Source: Firm-04 sp964392175
GTDB lineage: Bacteria; Bacillota; Clostridia; Oscillospirales; Ruminococcaceae
Length of the DNA stretch: 64,000 bases
Assembly: GCA_964392175.1 (NCBI GenBank)
Contig: CAYMOJ010000004.1
Coordinates: forward strand, 1-64,000
Direction of reading: 5' to 3'
In this document: positions 1-9,016 of the stretch, piece after piece
How the letters are laid out: the number at the start of each line of letters is the position of its first letter
How positions within the stretch are numbered: the first letter of the stretch is position 1
The notes under the pieces: model-generated
Database searches by the model: none
What the model was told of the DNA's origin: nothing
Seen by the model: only the letters and a program-made list of their open reading frames with translations
Made by a program: the position numbers and the translations under genes

Positions 1-81
1 TCTCAATCACTTTTTCTATACCCTCAGGTCTCACTTCTATTGTAGCACTACACAAAATTTCAAAAATGAATGATTTTCGGC

Positions 82-110
82 TTGCTTTTTTTCATGATCT
101 ATGATAGAAT
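82..110 (+). promoter_or_regulatory. SigA-type promoter of the GH94 gene
   Basis: TTGCTT and TAGAAT are separated by 17 bases and lie about 40 bases upstream of the phosphorylase start. The rest of bases 1-151 is AT-rich and non-coding. On the minus strand TACAAT (complement of 39-44), preceded by TGC, could be an extended -10 for a gene left of the window, but it has no good -35. Confidence 0.6.
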
Positions 111-151
111 AAGCTTATCCCTGTTTTTTTTCATTTCAAGGAGGATTTTCG

Positions 152-2542
152 ATGAATTACGGTTACTTTGATCTCAAAAACAAAGAGTATGTCATTACTC
201 GCCCTGATACCCCCGCTGCATGGTCAAACTACCTTGGTGACCCAGAGTACGGTGCGATCATTACCAACAATGCCGCTGGCTACAGCTTTGTGAAAAGTGG
301 CGCAAATGGTCGAATTGCTCGTTTCCGTTTTAATACCATGATGGCTCTGCCCGGTCGGTATATCTATCTGCGTGATGCAGAAAACGGTGACTACTGGTCG
401 GCATCCTGGCAGCCTGTTGCGAAGCCGCTGGATACATATCAATCCGTTTGCCGCCATGGTACAGCGTATACCGTTTTGGAGTCTGAGTATGCAGGCATCC
501 GCACGGAAACCACTTATTATGTTCCCGATACCTATGAGGTGTGGCAGTGCAAGGTGACAAACCGCTCCGACCGCCCCAGAACACTTTCTGTGTTTGGTTT
601 CGTGGAGTTTACAAACGATAGTAACTATAATCAGGATCAGGTGAATTTGCAGTATACGCTGTTCATCACCCGTACAAGCTTTGAAGGCAACCGCGTCGTG
701 CAGCATATCAACGAAAATAGCGGAAAGGATGCGACCGGTTCCAACTACCGCGAGCGTTTCTTTGGTATGGTGGGCGCACCTGTAAAATCTGCAAATGGCA
801 ATCTGGAAAGCTTCATCGGCGCATACCGTACCTATGCAAATCCCATCGCGGTGGAAAACGGCGCGTGTGACGGCACTATGAACTATAACGCCAACGGCTG
901 CGGTGCTTTGCAGACGGAAATCACATTGGCACCCGGTGAGACCCGTACTTTGATCTATGTGTTCGGTCAGCGTAACAGCGCGCAGGCAGCAGAAATTCTT
1001 GCAAAGTATGAGGATACTGCCGTTGCCGATCAGGAGGTCGCCAAGCTGAAGGATTTCTGGCACGAGAAGCTCTCTCACTTTGCAGTGGAAACACCCTCAG
1101 ATGAATTCAACAATATGGTCAATGTGTGGAACGCCTACCAATGCTTCATTACTTCGATCTGGAGTCGCGCTGCATCGCTGATCTACTGCGGAGAGCGTAA
1201 TGGCTATGGCTATCGCGATACCGTGCAGGATATTCAGGGTATCATTCATCTTGACCCCGATCGCGCCCTCAATCAGATCCGCTTTATGCTTTCTGCGCAG
1301 GTGGATAACGGCGGCGGTCTGCCTTTGGTGAAATTTAATCACAATGCAGGTCACGAGAATACCCCCGATGATCCCGAATATGTGAAGGAAACGGGACATC
1401 CCTCTTATCGTGCGGATGATGCCCTGTGGCTGTTCCCCACGATTGTGAAGTACATCGGTGAGAGCGGCAATCAGGCGTTCCTTGACGAGGTGATTGTCTA
1501 TGCAAACGGCGGAGAGGATACGGTTTATGAGCATCTGAAGCGTGCCATTCGCTTCTCCATGGAGCGTTTGGGCGCGCATGATATGCCTGCCGGATTGCAT
1601 GCCGATTGGAACGATTGCCTGCGTCTGGGCGCAAAGGGTGAATCGACCTTTGTAGCGTTCCAGCTTTATTATGCGATGAATGTCATCCGCGATATGGCAA
1701 TTGCTAAAGGTGACAGCGAGTATCAGGCGTATATTGAAGCCGTGAGAGAAAAGCTTGCTGCATCGTTGGCTGCTTGCTGGGATGAGGATAGATTCATTCG
1801 CGGCATCCGTGAGGACGGCGTTGTTGTAGGTGCAAAGAAAGATCCTGAGGCAAATATGTGGCTGAATCCGCAAAGTTGGAGCGTGATCTCCGGATTTGCA
1901 TCCAAAGAGCAGGCAGAAGCTGCCATGAATAGCGTTCATAACATTCTGAATACCCCTTACGGCGCAAAATTGTTGGAGCCTCCCTATGTGGATCACTACT
2001 TTGACGGCGCACTGATGCATATCTTTAACCCTGATACCAAGGAAAATGGCGGTATCTTCTCTCAATCGCAGGGTTGGCTGATCCTTGCAGAGGCACTGAT
2101 GGGTCACGGTGACCGTGCGTTTGAGTACTTCTGTGAAAGCTCGCCTGCCACCATGAATGATAAAGCAGAGATCCGTGTGATGGAGCCTTATGTTCACGGT
2201 CAGTTTACTGAAAGCACCCGTTCGCCCTTCGCAGGACGCTCCCATGTGCATTGGCTCACCGGTACCGCATCTACTGTGATGGTAGGTTGTGTAGAGGGCA
2301 TCTGCGGTATGCGTCCTGATCTCAATGGATTGGCAATTTCTCCTTCTATCCCTGCTGCATGGGATGGCATGAAAATGCACAAACTGTTCCGTGGCAAAAT
2401 GCTGCATATTCAAGTGGAGAATCCCAATCATGTTCAAAGTGGCGTGAAATCCATGACCATAAACGGTAAGGCTGTGGAGGGCAATTACCTCACTTCCGAT
2501 ATGCTGGCAGATGTCAATGATATTGTCGTGACCCTTGGCTGA
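152..2542 (+). CDS. Cellobiose phosphorylase, GH94 family
   Basis: This predicted cytosolic enzyme cleaves cellobiose with phosphate to glucose 1-phosphate and glucose, saving ATP after import of cellulose breakdown products. The 796 residues match the usual length of about 800 for cellobiose phosphorylases. The N-terminal beta-sandwich opens MNYGYFDLKNKEYVITRPDT, which is characteristic of this group. The (alpha/alpha)6 barrel carries HADWNDCLR, whose DWND aspartate is the general acid in GH94. There is no signal peptide. The ATG follows AAGGAGGATTTTCG. It stands alone between its own promoter and a strong terminator. A cellodextrin or related disaccharide phosphorylase is the main alternative; the residues seen fit cellobiose best. 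Confidence 0.9.
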   Translation: MNYGYFDLKNKEYVITRPDTPAAWSNYLGDPEYGAIITNNAAGYSFVKSGANGRIARFRFNTMMALPGRYIYLRDAENGDYWSASWQPVAKPLDTYQSVCRHGTAYTVLESEYAGIRTETTYYVPDTYEVWQCKVTNRSDRPRTLSVFGFVEFTNDSNYNQDQVNLQYTLFITRTSFEGNRVVQHINENSGKDATGSNYRERFFGMVGAPVKSANGNLESFIGAYRTYANPIAVENGACDGTMNYNANGCGALQTEITLAPGETRTLIYVFGQRNSAQAAEILAKYEDTAVADQEVAKLKDFWHEKLSHFAVETPSDEFNNMVNVWNAYQCFITSIWSRAASLIYCGERNGYGYRDTVQDIQGIIHLDPDRALNQIRFMLSAQVDNGGGLPLVKFNHNAGHENTPDDPEYVKETGHPSYRADDALWLFPTIVKYIGESGNQAFLDEVIVYANGGEDTVYEHLKRAIRFSMERLGAHDMPAGLHADWNDCLRLGAKGESTFVAFQLYYAMNVIRDMAIAKGDSEYQAYIEAVREKLAASLAACWDEDRFIRGIREDGVVVGAKKDPEANMWLNPQSWSVISGFASKEQAEAAMNSVHNILNTPYGAKLLEPPYVDHYFDGALMHIFNPDTKENGGIFSQSQGWLILAEALMGHGDRAFEYFCESSPATMNDKAEIRVMEPYVHGQFTESTRSPFAGRSHVHWLTGTASTVMVGCVEGICGMRPDLNGLAISPSIPAAWDGMKMHKLFRGKMLHIQVENPNHVQSGVKSMTINGKAVEGNYLTSDMLADVNDIVVTLG

Positions 2543-2559
2543 TTTTCATTTTTTGAATC

Positions 2560-2598
2560 AAAAACCGTCTCCGACTGAAAATCGGGGGCGGTTTTTTT
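2560..2598 (+). terminator. Rho-independent terminator after GH94
   Basis: An AAAACCG arm pairs with CGGTTTT through a G+C-rich, slightly imperfect stem, followed by a run of seven T. It starts 17 bases after the stop codon. Confidence 0.85.
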
Positions 2599-2703
2599 AT
2601 GCATGATGCGACAAATCTTGAAGATACAACACCGATCTGATGTCCACGCAATGCATCGATCGTGAAGGGTTGAAGATTGCCGTGGTTAACGCATAGAAAA
2701 CCC

Positions 2704-2732
2704 TTGCAATCCGCGTCGAACTGTGCTATAAT
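2704..2732 (+). promoter_or_regulatory. SigA-type promoter of the amidase-FkbH pair
   Basis: TTGCAA, a 17-base spacer, and TATAAT preceded by TGC (extended -10). It lies 40 bases upstream of the amidase start. Bases 2600-2700 hold no other recognisable element. Confidence 0.75.
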
Positions 2733-2771
2733 GAATCTGCATATTGATAAAAACAAAGGAAGGGAAAACGA

Positions 2772-3563
2772 ATGGCAAGAAGAAGAATTCACTGGGGGCG
2801 TCTCGCGATGCTGTTTGTGCCGCTGTTTGTGATCATTTTGTTGATTTTTACACAGTGTGGTGGCAGCAATACTCCTGAAGAAAGCAGCCGATCCAATGAT
2901 TTGACGGGCACAAGCAGCACTGCTGAAAATTCCGGTATACCAGTGCAAAATGTTGATTCCTTCGTGGTGGTACTTGATGCAGGGCACGGTGGCTTCGATA
3001 GCGGCTCTACCGTTGAGAGCGTGACCCGATTGGAAAAGGACGATAATCTTTCACTGGCACTGGCAACGCAGCAGGCGTTGATCAAGTACCCCGGTGTGGA
3101 GGTACTGATGACACGTTCCACCGACGAGTTTATCAGCTTGCAGGGTCGTTGTGATGTCGCAAATAACGCAGGGGCAGATCTGTTCATATCGCTGCATCGC
3201 AACTGCGCGGCAGAGGGCAATGGCGTGGAGATTTGGATCAATCGCGAGGACGATGCCGTGGATAAGGCTCTGGCAGAATATATTTTGGAACTGTTGGACG
3301 AGGTAGGCATTTCGCGCAATCGCGGTATAAAGTTCGGATTCCGTGGAGTCGAGGGTGAAAGTGCTGATAATCAAGGGGATAGCTATTACGTCAATGCCAA
3401 TACTACAATGCCAAGCTGCCTGATCGAACTGGGATTTTTGACAAACAGTGAGGACAATACGAACTTTGATACCCATCTGAACGATTACGCCGATGCCATC
3501 GCAAGAGGCATTGTGGAGCTTGGCATGGATGAGGGAATGTACAATCGCACTGCACTGCAATGA
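2772..3563 (+). CDS. N-acetylmuramoyl-L-alanine amidase (Amidase_3)
   Basis: A predicted zinc amidase that cuts the amide bond between muramic acid and the stem peptide of peptidoglycan. Residues 11-27 form an N-terminal membrane segment, followed by a Ser/Thr-rich spacer to about 60 and an Amidase_3 domain to the end. Visible zinc and catalytic positions are His72 in DAGHGG, Glu88, His142 in ISLHRN and Glu219 in LIELGFLTNSE. There are no SH3 or other wall-binding repeats, so the anchor probably sets its location. The ATG follows AAAGGAAGGG. The stop overlaps the next reading frame, and a ribosome site for the FkbH-like gene lies just beyond it. It could act in division, growth or spore formation. 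Confidence 0.88.
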   Translation: MARRRIHWGRLAMLFVPLFVIILLIFTQCGGSNTPEESSRSNDLTGTSSTAENSGIPVQNVDSFVVVLDAGHGGFDSGSTVESVTRLEKDDNLSLALATQQALIKYPGVEVLMTRSTDEFISLQGRCDVANNAGADLFISLHRNCAAEGNGVEIWINREDDAVDKALAEYILELLDEVGISRNRGIKFGFRGVEGESADNQGDSYYVNANTTMPSCLIELGFLTNSEDNTNFDTHLNDYADAIARGIVELGMDEGMYNRTALQ

Positions 3564-3586
3564 TCTTTGGAAAGGAAGGCTGTGAT

Positions 3587-5323
3587 TTGCAAGCAATCAC
3601 TTATCAGGAACTGAAAAGGTTGGCAAAGGTTTCTGTGGCAGGAAACTCTACTGTGCGTCTTGCAATTCTTGGCGACAGTGCCACACAGCAACTTGCAGTC
3701 GCGCTCAAGGGCATGGGTACTGCAAATGGTTTTACACTACAGGTGTTTGATGCGGACTACGATCAGATGGACGCACAAACGGTGGATCCGCATTCTGCAT
3801 TGTACGCCTTTGCACCGGATTATATGCTGATTTTCCCCTGCGTGGAAAAACTGTTGATGCGGTATCAGGATACACCACCCGAAGCACGCGCGCTGTTTGC
3901 AGAAGCCGAATGCCGTCGCTACTGTGCCCTTTTTGATCGGGTCGCGCGTTATACCAAAGCAAAGCTCCTGCTTGTGGATTTTCCGGTCTGCGCAGATGGT
4001 GTGTTTGGAAATGGTGCGTTGCGTACTGCGGAATCCTTTCCCTATCAGCGGCAACTGCTGAACACAAAGCTTGCTGAGAAACTCTGCAACGATTACCCCA
4101 ATGTGTATCCCATCGCACTCAGCGCGATTCAGGTGCAGCTTGGGCAGGAACACTTCTATGATGCGAGAATCTGGCATCTGGCAAAGCTTGCTGTCCGTAC
4201 AGAGGTGCTGCCCCTCTTTGCATCCGCTGTGTTGGATGTGATACAGTCATTGCGCGGGCAGATCAAAAAATGTGTTGTGGTGGACCTGGATCATACCCTT
4301 TGGGGCGGTGTCATCGGCGATGATGGCTTGGAGGGTATCGAGCTGGGAGAACTGGGTACAGGCCCTGCGTTTATTGCCCTACAGCGATGGCTGAAAAATC
4401 TGCGGGAGCGTGGCGTTTTGCTTGCCGTTTGCAGCAAAAACAATGCGGATATCGCAATGGAGGTCTTTGAAAAGCATCCCGATATGGTACTCCGCTTGTC
4501 TGACATCGCTATGTTCGTTGCCAATTGGGATGATAAGGCAAGCAATATTCGCCATATTCAGCAGACTCTGAACATCGGTATGGATTCTATCGTCTTTTTG
4601 GATGATAACCCTTTTGAGCGTGAGCTCGTGCGCACGGTTCTACCAGCCATTACCGTGCCGGAGTTGCCCGATGACCCTGCCATGGTGTTGCCGTATTTGC
4701 AATCGCTTTGCCTGTTTGAGGCAGCAGGCTGTTCCGATGAGGATAGACTGCGTACAAAGCGATATCAAGCACAGATAAACCGTGCGGAGGCAGAGCAGAA
4801 TTTTGATTCCTATGAGGCGTATCTGGCATCGCTGCATATGCAAGCTGTGGTAGAGCCGTTTGCACCGTTTTATTTTGCCCGCATCGCGCAGCTGAGCCAA
4901 CGCTCCAATCAGTTTAATCTGCGTACGGTGCGCTATACGGAAGCGGAAATCGCCGCCATTGCTGATGATGACCGCTATATTACCCGATACATGACGCTTT
5001 CCGATCGCTTTGGAGAGCATGGCTTGGTCAGCGTGGTGATTCTGCAAAAGCGGCAAAATGCCCTGTTTATCGATACGTGGCTCATGAGCTGCCGCGTGCT
5101 GCGACGTGGCGCAGAGCAGTATCTCTTTGACCGTGTGGTGGAAACTGCACTGGCAAATGGCTTTGATACGCTCGTGGGGGAGTATCTGCCCACTGCCAAA
5201 AATGCGATGGTCGCCGAATTTTATACCGAATGTGGCATGACTGCCCTCGGAAACGGACTGTTTACATTGGATTGCAAACGGTATCAGCCCCATAAAACCG
5301 CCATTTCAGCCGGTTCGGCGTAG
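3587..5323 (+). CDS. FkbH-like HAD-superfamily protein
   Basis: Members of this family dephosphorylate 1,3-bisphosphoglycerate and load glyceryl units onto an acyl carrier protein, or act in cell-surface glycan assembly. Three parts are visible: an N-terminal SGNH-like part (LAILGDSATQQLA), a HAD phosphatase core with VVDLDHTLWGGVIGDDG carrying the two aspartates of the DxDxT motif, and a GNAT-like C-terminal part. I chose TTG because AAAGGAAGG sits seven bases upstream; the in-frame ATG at 3560 overlaps the amidase stop but has no ribosome site. No carrier protein, ketosynthase or glycosyltransferase is near, so the substrate is unknown. Confidence 0.78.
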   Translation: MQAITYQELKRLAKVSVAGNSTVRLAILGDSATQQLAVALKGMGTANGFTLQVFDADYDQMDAQTVDPHSALYAFAPDYMLIFPCVEKLLMRYQDTPPEARALFAEAECRRYCALFDRVARYTKAKLLLVDFPVCADGVFGNGALRTAESFPYQRQLLNTKLAEKLCNDYPNVYPIALSAIQVQLGQEHFYDARIWHLAKLAVRTEVLPLFASAVLDVIQSLRGQIKKCVVVDLDHTLWGGVIGDDGLEGIELGELGTGPAFIALQRWLKNLRERGVLLAVCSKNNADIAMEVFEKHPDMVLRLSDIAMFVANWDDKASNIRHIQQTLNIGMDSIVFLDDNPFERELVRTVLPAITVPELPDDPAMVLPYLQSLCLFEAAGCSDEDRLRTKRYQAQINRAEAEQNFDSYEAYLASLHMQAVVEPFAPFYFARIAQLSQRSNQFNLRTVRYTEAEIAAIADDDRYITRYMTLSDRFGEHGLVSVVILQKRQNALFIDTWLMSCRVLRRGAEQYLFDRVVETALANGFDTLVGEYLPTAKNAMVAEFYTECGMTALGNGLFTLDCKRYQPHKTAISAGSA

Positions 5324-5355
5324 ATATCTTTTTTCATAAAAATCTGAAAAAGCAC

Positions 5356-5384
5356 TTGAAATATTCCCGTAACTGTGGTATAAT
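5356..5384 (+). promoter_or_regulatory. SigA-type promoter of the Cys-rich peptide
   Basis: TTGAAA, a 17-base spacer and TATAAT. Transcription would start near 5391, giving a leader of about 95 bases. Confidence 0.75.
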
Positions 5385-5390
5385 AATTGC

Positions 5391-5487
5391 GTCAGAGCCG
5401 TTGTGTACCGCATAAGCAACGGTTAACTGCGGAAGGCTTCCTGCGAAATGGTTGCTTTCCATACCTGTCCATGCGGAGAAATGAGGA
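5391..5487 (+). promoter_or_regulatory. Structured 5' leader, possible H-type pseudoknot
   Basis: CCGTTG (5398-5403) pairs with CAACGG (5417-5422). The loop contains CCGCA (5408-5412), which can pair with TGCGG (5428-5432), so the two stems form an H-type pseudoknot. A second hairpin, GGAAGGCTTCC, and a third, ATGGTTGCTTTCCAT, follow before the ribosome site. I do not recognise a known riboswitch class. Confidence 0.4.
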
Positions 5488-5802
5488 ATGGAAATGAAAA
5501 AATTAACAGTTCTTGCGTTGTTGGCAGCCGCCGCCGCAGGTACAGCGGTTGCAGTCGCACTGACAAAGCGTAAGCAGGATGCATCTTGCCGTTATGACGC
5601 GGACGATATCGATGAGTATGATGATGAGGATTGCTGTTGCGATACCTGCGGCGTTTGTGACGCCTGCGAGGACGAGACGCAATCCGCAGAGGATGCTGCC
5701 GATGATGCAGCAACGGAAGCAGAGTCTGATTGCAATACTGCGGAGGCTTCTGCTGAGAACAAAACGAAAGAAACAGATGCCAAGGACGACGCTGAGGTGT
5801 GA
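5488..5802 (+). CDS. Small membrane-anchored acidic protein with CxxCxxCxxC cluster
   Basis: Function unknown. The 104-residue protein begins MEMKKLTVLALLAAAAAGTA, a membrane segment or uncleaved signal. A very acidic stretch (DDIDEYDDED) follows, then CCCDTCGVCDACED, which contains a CxxCxxCxxC run, then a long Asp/Glu/Ala-rich tail ending in a Lys-rich patch. The cysteines could bind a metal or an iron-sulfur cluster if the domain lies in the cytoplasm; that is inference. ATG 5494 is an equally good start (GAGG seven bases upstream). It has its own promoter, leader and terminator. Confidence 0.7.
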   Translation: MEMKKLTVLALLAAAAAGTAVAVALTKRKQDASCRYDADDIDEYDDEDCCCDTCGVCDACEDETQSAEDAADDAATEAESDCNTAEASAENKTKETDAKDDAEV

Positions 5803-5820
5803 TCGGTCGGAGTTGCATAC

Positions 5821-5857
5821 AGCGGGATGTGTCTTGGACTCATCCCGCTTTTCTTTC
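5821..5857 (+). terminator. Rho-independent terminator
   Basis: AGCGGGATG pairs perfectly with CATCCCGCT, followed by TTTTCTTT. It closes the Cys-rich peptide unit. Confidence 0.85.
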
Positions 5858-5927
5858 GTAGTGTAGGCTTATTTAATGGCGTATACACCTGCTGCATATG
5901 CCGGGTACAAAATCAAGGAGGTTATTT

Positions 5928-7136
5928 ATGAAATATCTTGTAATGCTTTGCGACGGTATGGCGGATTATCCCGTGGAACAGTTTGACGGAAAAACGCCCA
6001 TGATGATGGCGAAAGCACCATTTATGCAATCGCTTGCCCAAAAGGCAGAGGTGGGTGTGGTGAAAACTGTGCCCGATGGGATGAAGCCCGGCAGCGATGT
6101 GGCAAATCTGGCAGTGCTTGGGTATGATCCCGCTGCGTGCTATACCGGTCGTTCTCCGTTGGAGGCAGGCAGCATTGGCATTGATATGGCGGACGATGAT
6201 GTATCGTTGCGCTGCAATCTCGTAACAGTAACCGATGAAGCGGATTATGCTGATAAAACAATCGTGGATTACTGCGCAGGGGATATCTCCACTGAGGAGG
6301 CTGCTGTGCTTATTCAGTATCTGGCAGAGCATTTCAATAATGAGGAGTTTGCACTGTATCATGGCGTGAGCTACCGTCATTGCCTGATCTGGCATAAGGG
6401 TACGCTGGAACTGGGCAAAATTACACCGCCCCACGATATCACAGGGAAGCCCGTTCGTACGTATCTGCCTACGCACCCCAATGCCGCAAAGCTCTATGCC
6501 ATGATGCAGAAATCCTACGAGCTTTTGAAGGATCACCCCCTGAATAAGGAGAGGATCGCGAAGGGTCTGCGCCCTGCTAACAGCGTGTGGTTCTGGGGCG
6601 AGGGCAAGCGCGCACAGCTGGAGAATTTTTATGAGAAGTACGGCGTGCATGGCGCAATGATTTCTGCGGTGGATCTGCTGAAGGGCATCGGTAAGTTTGC
6701 TGATATGCAGGTGATTCAAGTAGAGGGCGCAACCGGCTATCTGGATACCAATTTTGAGGGCAAGGCAAATGCCGCAATTGAGGCATTTCGTAATGGTGCC
6801 GATCTGGTTTACATTCACGTGGAAGCTCCCGATGAGTGCGGTCATCGTAATGAGCCCGAAAATAAAGTACGCTCCATTGAATTGATCGACCAAAAGGTTT
6901 TGCAGCCCGTGTGCAAAGCTTTGGCAGAAATGGGCGCATATCGTGTGCTGGTGACACCCGATCATCCTACACCCCTTTGCCTGATGACCCATACCAATGA
7001 TGCTGTGCCGTTCCTCATCTACGATAGCGAAAAAGAGCAGCAGGGCGTGGCAGAGTTCAATGAGGATACTGCAAAGGCAACCGGTCTGCTGATTCAGCCG
7101 GGTTATACCATCATGCAGCGTCTGCTGGGGCACTGA
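5928..7136 (+). CDS. Cofactor-independent phosphoglycerate mutase, ApgM type
   Basis: An alkaline-phosphatase-superfamily metalloenzyme of the archaeal-type mutase family, which interconverts 2- and 3-phosphoglycerate; some bacterial members have instead been proposed to be homoserine kinases. The N-terminus MKYLVMLCDGMADYPV carries the metal-binding Asp. The family GSDVANLAVLGYDP motif follows, with the serine equivalent of the phospho-acceptor near GRSPLEA. HVEAPDECGHRNEPE and TPDHPTPL supply the remaining metal ligands. Length 402 is typical. AAGGAGG seven bases upstream fixes this ATG over upstream in-frame codons. It heads a long gene cluster with almost no gaps. Confidence 0.85.
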   Translation: MKYLVMLCDGMADYPVEQFDGKTPMMMAKAPFMQSLAQKAEVGVVKTVPDGMKPGSDVANLAVLGYDPAACYTGRSPLEAGSIGIDMADDDVSLRCNLVTVTDEADYADKTIVDYCAGDISTEEAAVLIQYLAEHFNNEEFALYHGVSYRHCLIWHKGTLELGKITPPHDITGKPVRTYLPTHPNAAKLYAMMQKSYELLKDHPLNKERIAKGLRPANSVWFWGEGKRAQLENFYEKYGVHGAMISAVDLLKGIGKFADMQVIQVEGATGYLDTNFEGKANAAIEAFRNGADLVYIHVEAPDECGHRNEPENKVRSIELIDQKVLQPVCKALAEMGAYRVLVTPDHPTPLCLMTHTNDAVPFLIYDSEKEQQGVAEFNEDTAKATGLLIQPGYTIMQRLLGH

Positions 7137-7137
7137 G

Positions 7138-7992
7138 ATGCAAAAAATTTTGGGCTATCTGCGCCGCGCCGTCCATGAGTATGATCTGATTCAAAACGGC
7201 GACCGCATCGCAGTGGGGATTTCCGGCGGCAAGGATAGTCTTGTGCTGCTGCGTGCTTTGCGCGATTTTCAACGCTTCGGGTTGTACGATTACGAATTGG
7301 TCGCCGTTACGCTCGATTTGCAGTTTGAAGGGATCCCCACCGATTATTCTCCCGTGGAACGGTTCTGTGCGGAGCTGGGCGTGCCATACCATATTCTCCG
7401 CACACAGATCGGTAGCATTGTGTTTGATTCACGCAAGGAAACACACCCATGCAGTCTGTGTGCCAAAATGCGTCGCGGTGCGCTTCACGATGCTACCCGT
7501 GATCTGGGTTGCAATAAGCTTGCACTGGGGCATCATAACGATGATGCGTTGGAAACCTTTTTGATGAATCTCTTTATCGAGGGCAGGATCGGATGCTATG
7601 CGCCGAAATCATACCTCTCACGTAAGGATATCACCATGATACGCCCCTTAAGCTTCGCACCGGAGCGTGAGATCCGCCGTGCGGCAAAGGCAAATGTGCC
7701 GGAAATCATTCGTTCGCGCTGCCCCGTGGACGGACATACCAGCCGCGAATCCATGAAAAACTTTATTCGCGCACAGGAAAAGGAAAACGCAGGGTTCAAA
7801 ACCAGAGTGTTTGGTGCCATGCGTCGTGCCAATGTGGACGGCTGGGGTGGGCTGACCTATCACCGCGAGCTTGCAGCCGATGATCCCGAAACCAATGGCA
7901 AGGCATCGCGGTTTTATATCATGGATGCACAACGCAAAGCCACAAGGACAGATACGGCAGGTGATATGCAAAATGCGGATACTGGCAATTGA
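7138..7992 (+). CDS. TtcA-like tRNA 2-thiocytidine synthetase
   Basis: A PP-loop ATPase of the TtcA/TilS superfamily, expected to adenylate and thiolate C32 of tRNA. The ATP-binding loop is SGGKDS near residue 30. CSLCAKMRRGALHDAT supplies the CxxC pair and SRCPVDG a third cysteine, the usual ligands of the TtcA iron-sulfur cluster; LGHHNDDALETFLMNL is the family signature. It begins one base after the previous stop and overlaps tsaD by 20 bases, so translation is probably coupled. Other thiouridine or thiocytidine enzymes with the same fold are possible. Confidence 0.82.
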   Translation: MQKILGYLRRAVHEYDLIQNGDRIAVGISGGKDSLVLLRALRDFQRFGLYDYELVAVTLDLQFEGIPTDYSPVERFCAELGVPYHILRTQIGSIVFDSRKETHPCSLCAKMRRGALHDATRDLGCNKLALGHHNDDALETFLMNLFIEGRIGCYAPKSYLSRKDITMIRPLSFAPEREIRRAAKANVPEIIRSRCPVDGHTSRESMKNFIRAQEKENAGFKTRVFGAMRRANVDGWGGLTYHRELAADDPETNGKASRFYIMDAQRKATRTDTAGDMQNADTGN

Positions 7993-9016
7993 AAGCTCCT
8001 GCGATGAAACGGCTGCTGCCATCGTTGAGGACGGTAGAAGCATTCTTTCCAATGTGATCGCATCACAGGCAGAGGAGCATAAAAAATACGGCGGTGTTGT
8101 GCCGGAGTTGGCATCGCGCCGCCATTGTGAGAATATTTTATATGTGGTTGAGGAAGCTTTGCGACAGGCGGATATGACCATGGATCAGGTGGATGCCATT
8201 GGCGTCACCTTTGCACCGGGGCTGATTGGTGCGCTGCTTGTGGGCGTGAGCTTTGCAAAAGGGCTTGCACTGGCAACCGGCAAGCCGTTGATCCCTGTAC
8301 ACCATACAGAAGGACACGCGGCGGCAAATTATCTGCTGCACCCGGATTTGCAGCCACCGTATATGGCGTTGATCGTCAGCGGTGGACACACCCGCATTGC
8401 TGCCGTTACCGATTACACCGTTTTTCAAACCATCGGTAGAACACGGGATGATGCCGCAGGGGAGTGCTTTGATAAATGCGCTCGCGCTATGTCCTTTCCC
8501 TATCCGGGAGGGTTGCATATCGACCGCGCGGCAAAGCTGGGCAATGCAGATGCCTTTTCGCTACCCAAACCGAAAATGGAGGGTAGCCCATTTGATTTCA
8601 GCTTTTCAGGCTTGAAAACCGCCGTGGTAAATCTGCTGCACCATGCAGAACAGGTGCATGATACGATCAATTGTAATGATCTTGCTGCATCTCTGCAAGA
8701 GAATATTGCAACGGTGCTGACTGAAAAAACCATTGCAGCTGCCAAAGAGTACGGCTACCGAACCATCGCACTCTCCGGTGGCGTATCGGCGAATACCGGT
8801 GTAAGAGCAAAGCTTTCTGCCGCCTGTGAAAAAGAGGGCATCACTTTGTATATGCCCAGCATTGATCTGTGCGGTGATAACGCTGCCATGATCGCATCGC
8901 AGGCATATTATAATTATCTTGCAGGTATTACCGCTGATGAAAGCCTCAACGCAATGGCATCGAAGGCGTTGCACGGCGAATCTTATATTTTTGAGAGAAA
9001 GGGCAATTCCACATGA
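7973..9016 (+). CDS. tsaD: tRNA N6-adenosine threonylcarbamoyltransferase
   Basis: TsaD transfers the threonylcarbamoyl group from its adenylate to A37 of ANN-decoding tRNAs, working with TsaB and TsaE, which are not in this window. The protein starts MRILAIESSCDETAAAIVED, the classic ASKHA N-terminus. Metal ligands appear in HHTEGHAAANYL, and SGGHTRI and LSGGVSANTGVR line the nucleotide site. Its 347 residues match the family. I chose the internal ATG at 7973 because upstream in-frame codons would extend far into ttcA beyond the conserved start. It overlaps ttcA by 20 bases and cysK by the ATGA tetranucleotide. Confidence 0.95.
   Translation: MRILAIESSCDETAAAIVEDGRSILSNVIASQAEEHKKYGGVVPELASRRHCENILYVVEEALRQADMTMDQVDAIGVTFAPGLIGALLVGVSFAKGLALATGKPLIPVHHTEGHAAANYLLHPDLQPPYMALIVSGGHTRIAAVTDYTVFQTIGRTRDDAAGECFDKCARAMSFPYPGGLHIDRAAKLGNADAFSLPKPKMEGSPFDFSFSGLKTAVVNLLHHAEQVHDTINCNDLAASLQENIATVLTEKTIAAAKEYGYRTIALSGGVSANTGVRAKLSAACEKEGITLYMPSIDLCGDNAAMIASQAYYNYLAGITADESLNAMASKALHGESYIFERKGNST

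Noticed and set aside
224..1078. Long minus-strand reading frames inside the GH94 gene, and similar antisense frames in most genes
   Set aside because: They have no ribosome sites, no family motifs and odd Cys/His-rich composition. They are by-products of codon usage on the coding strand.
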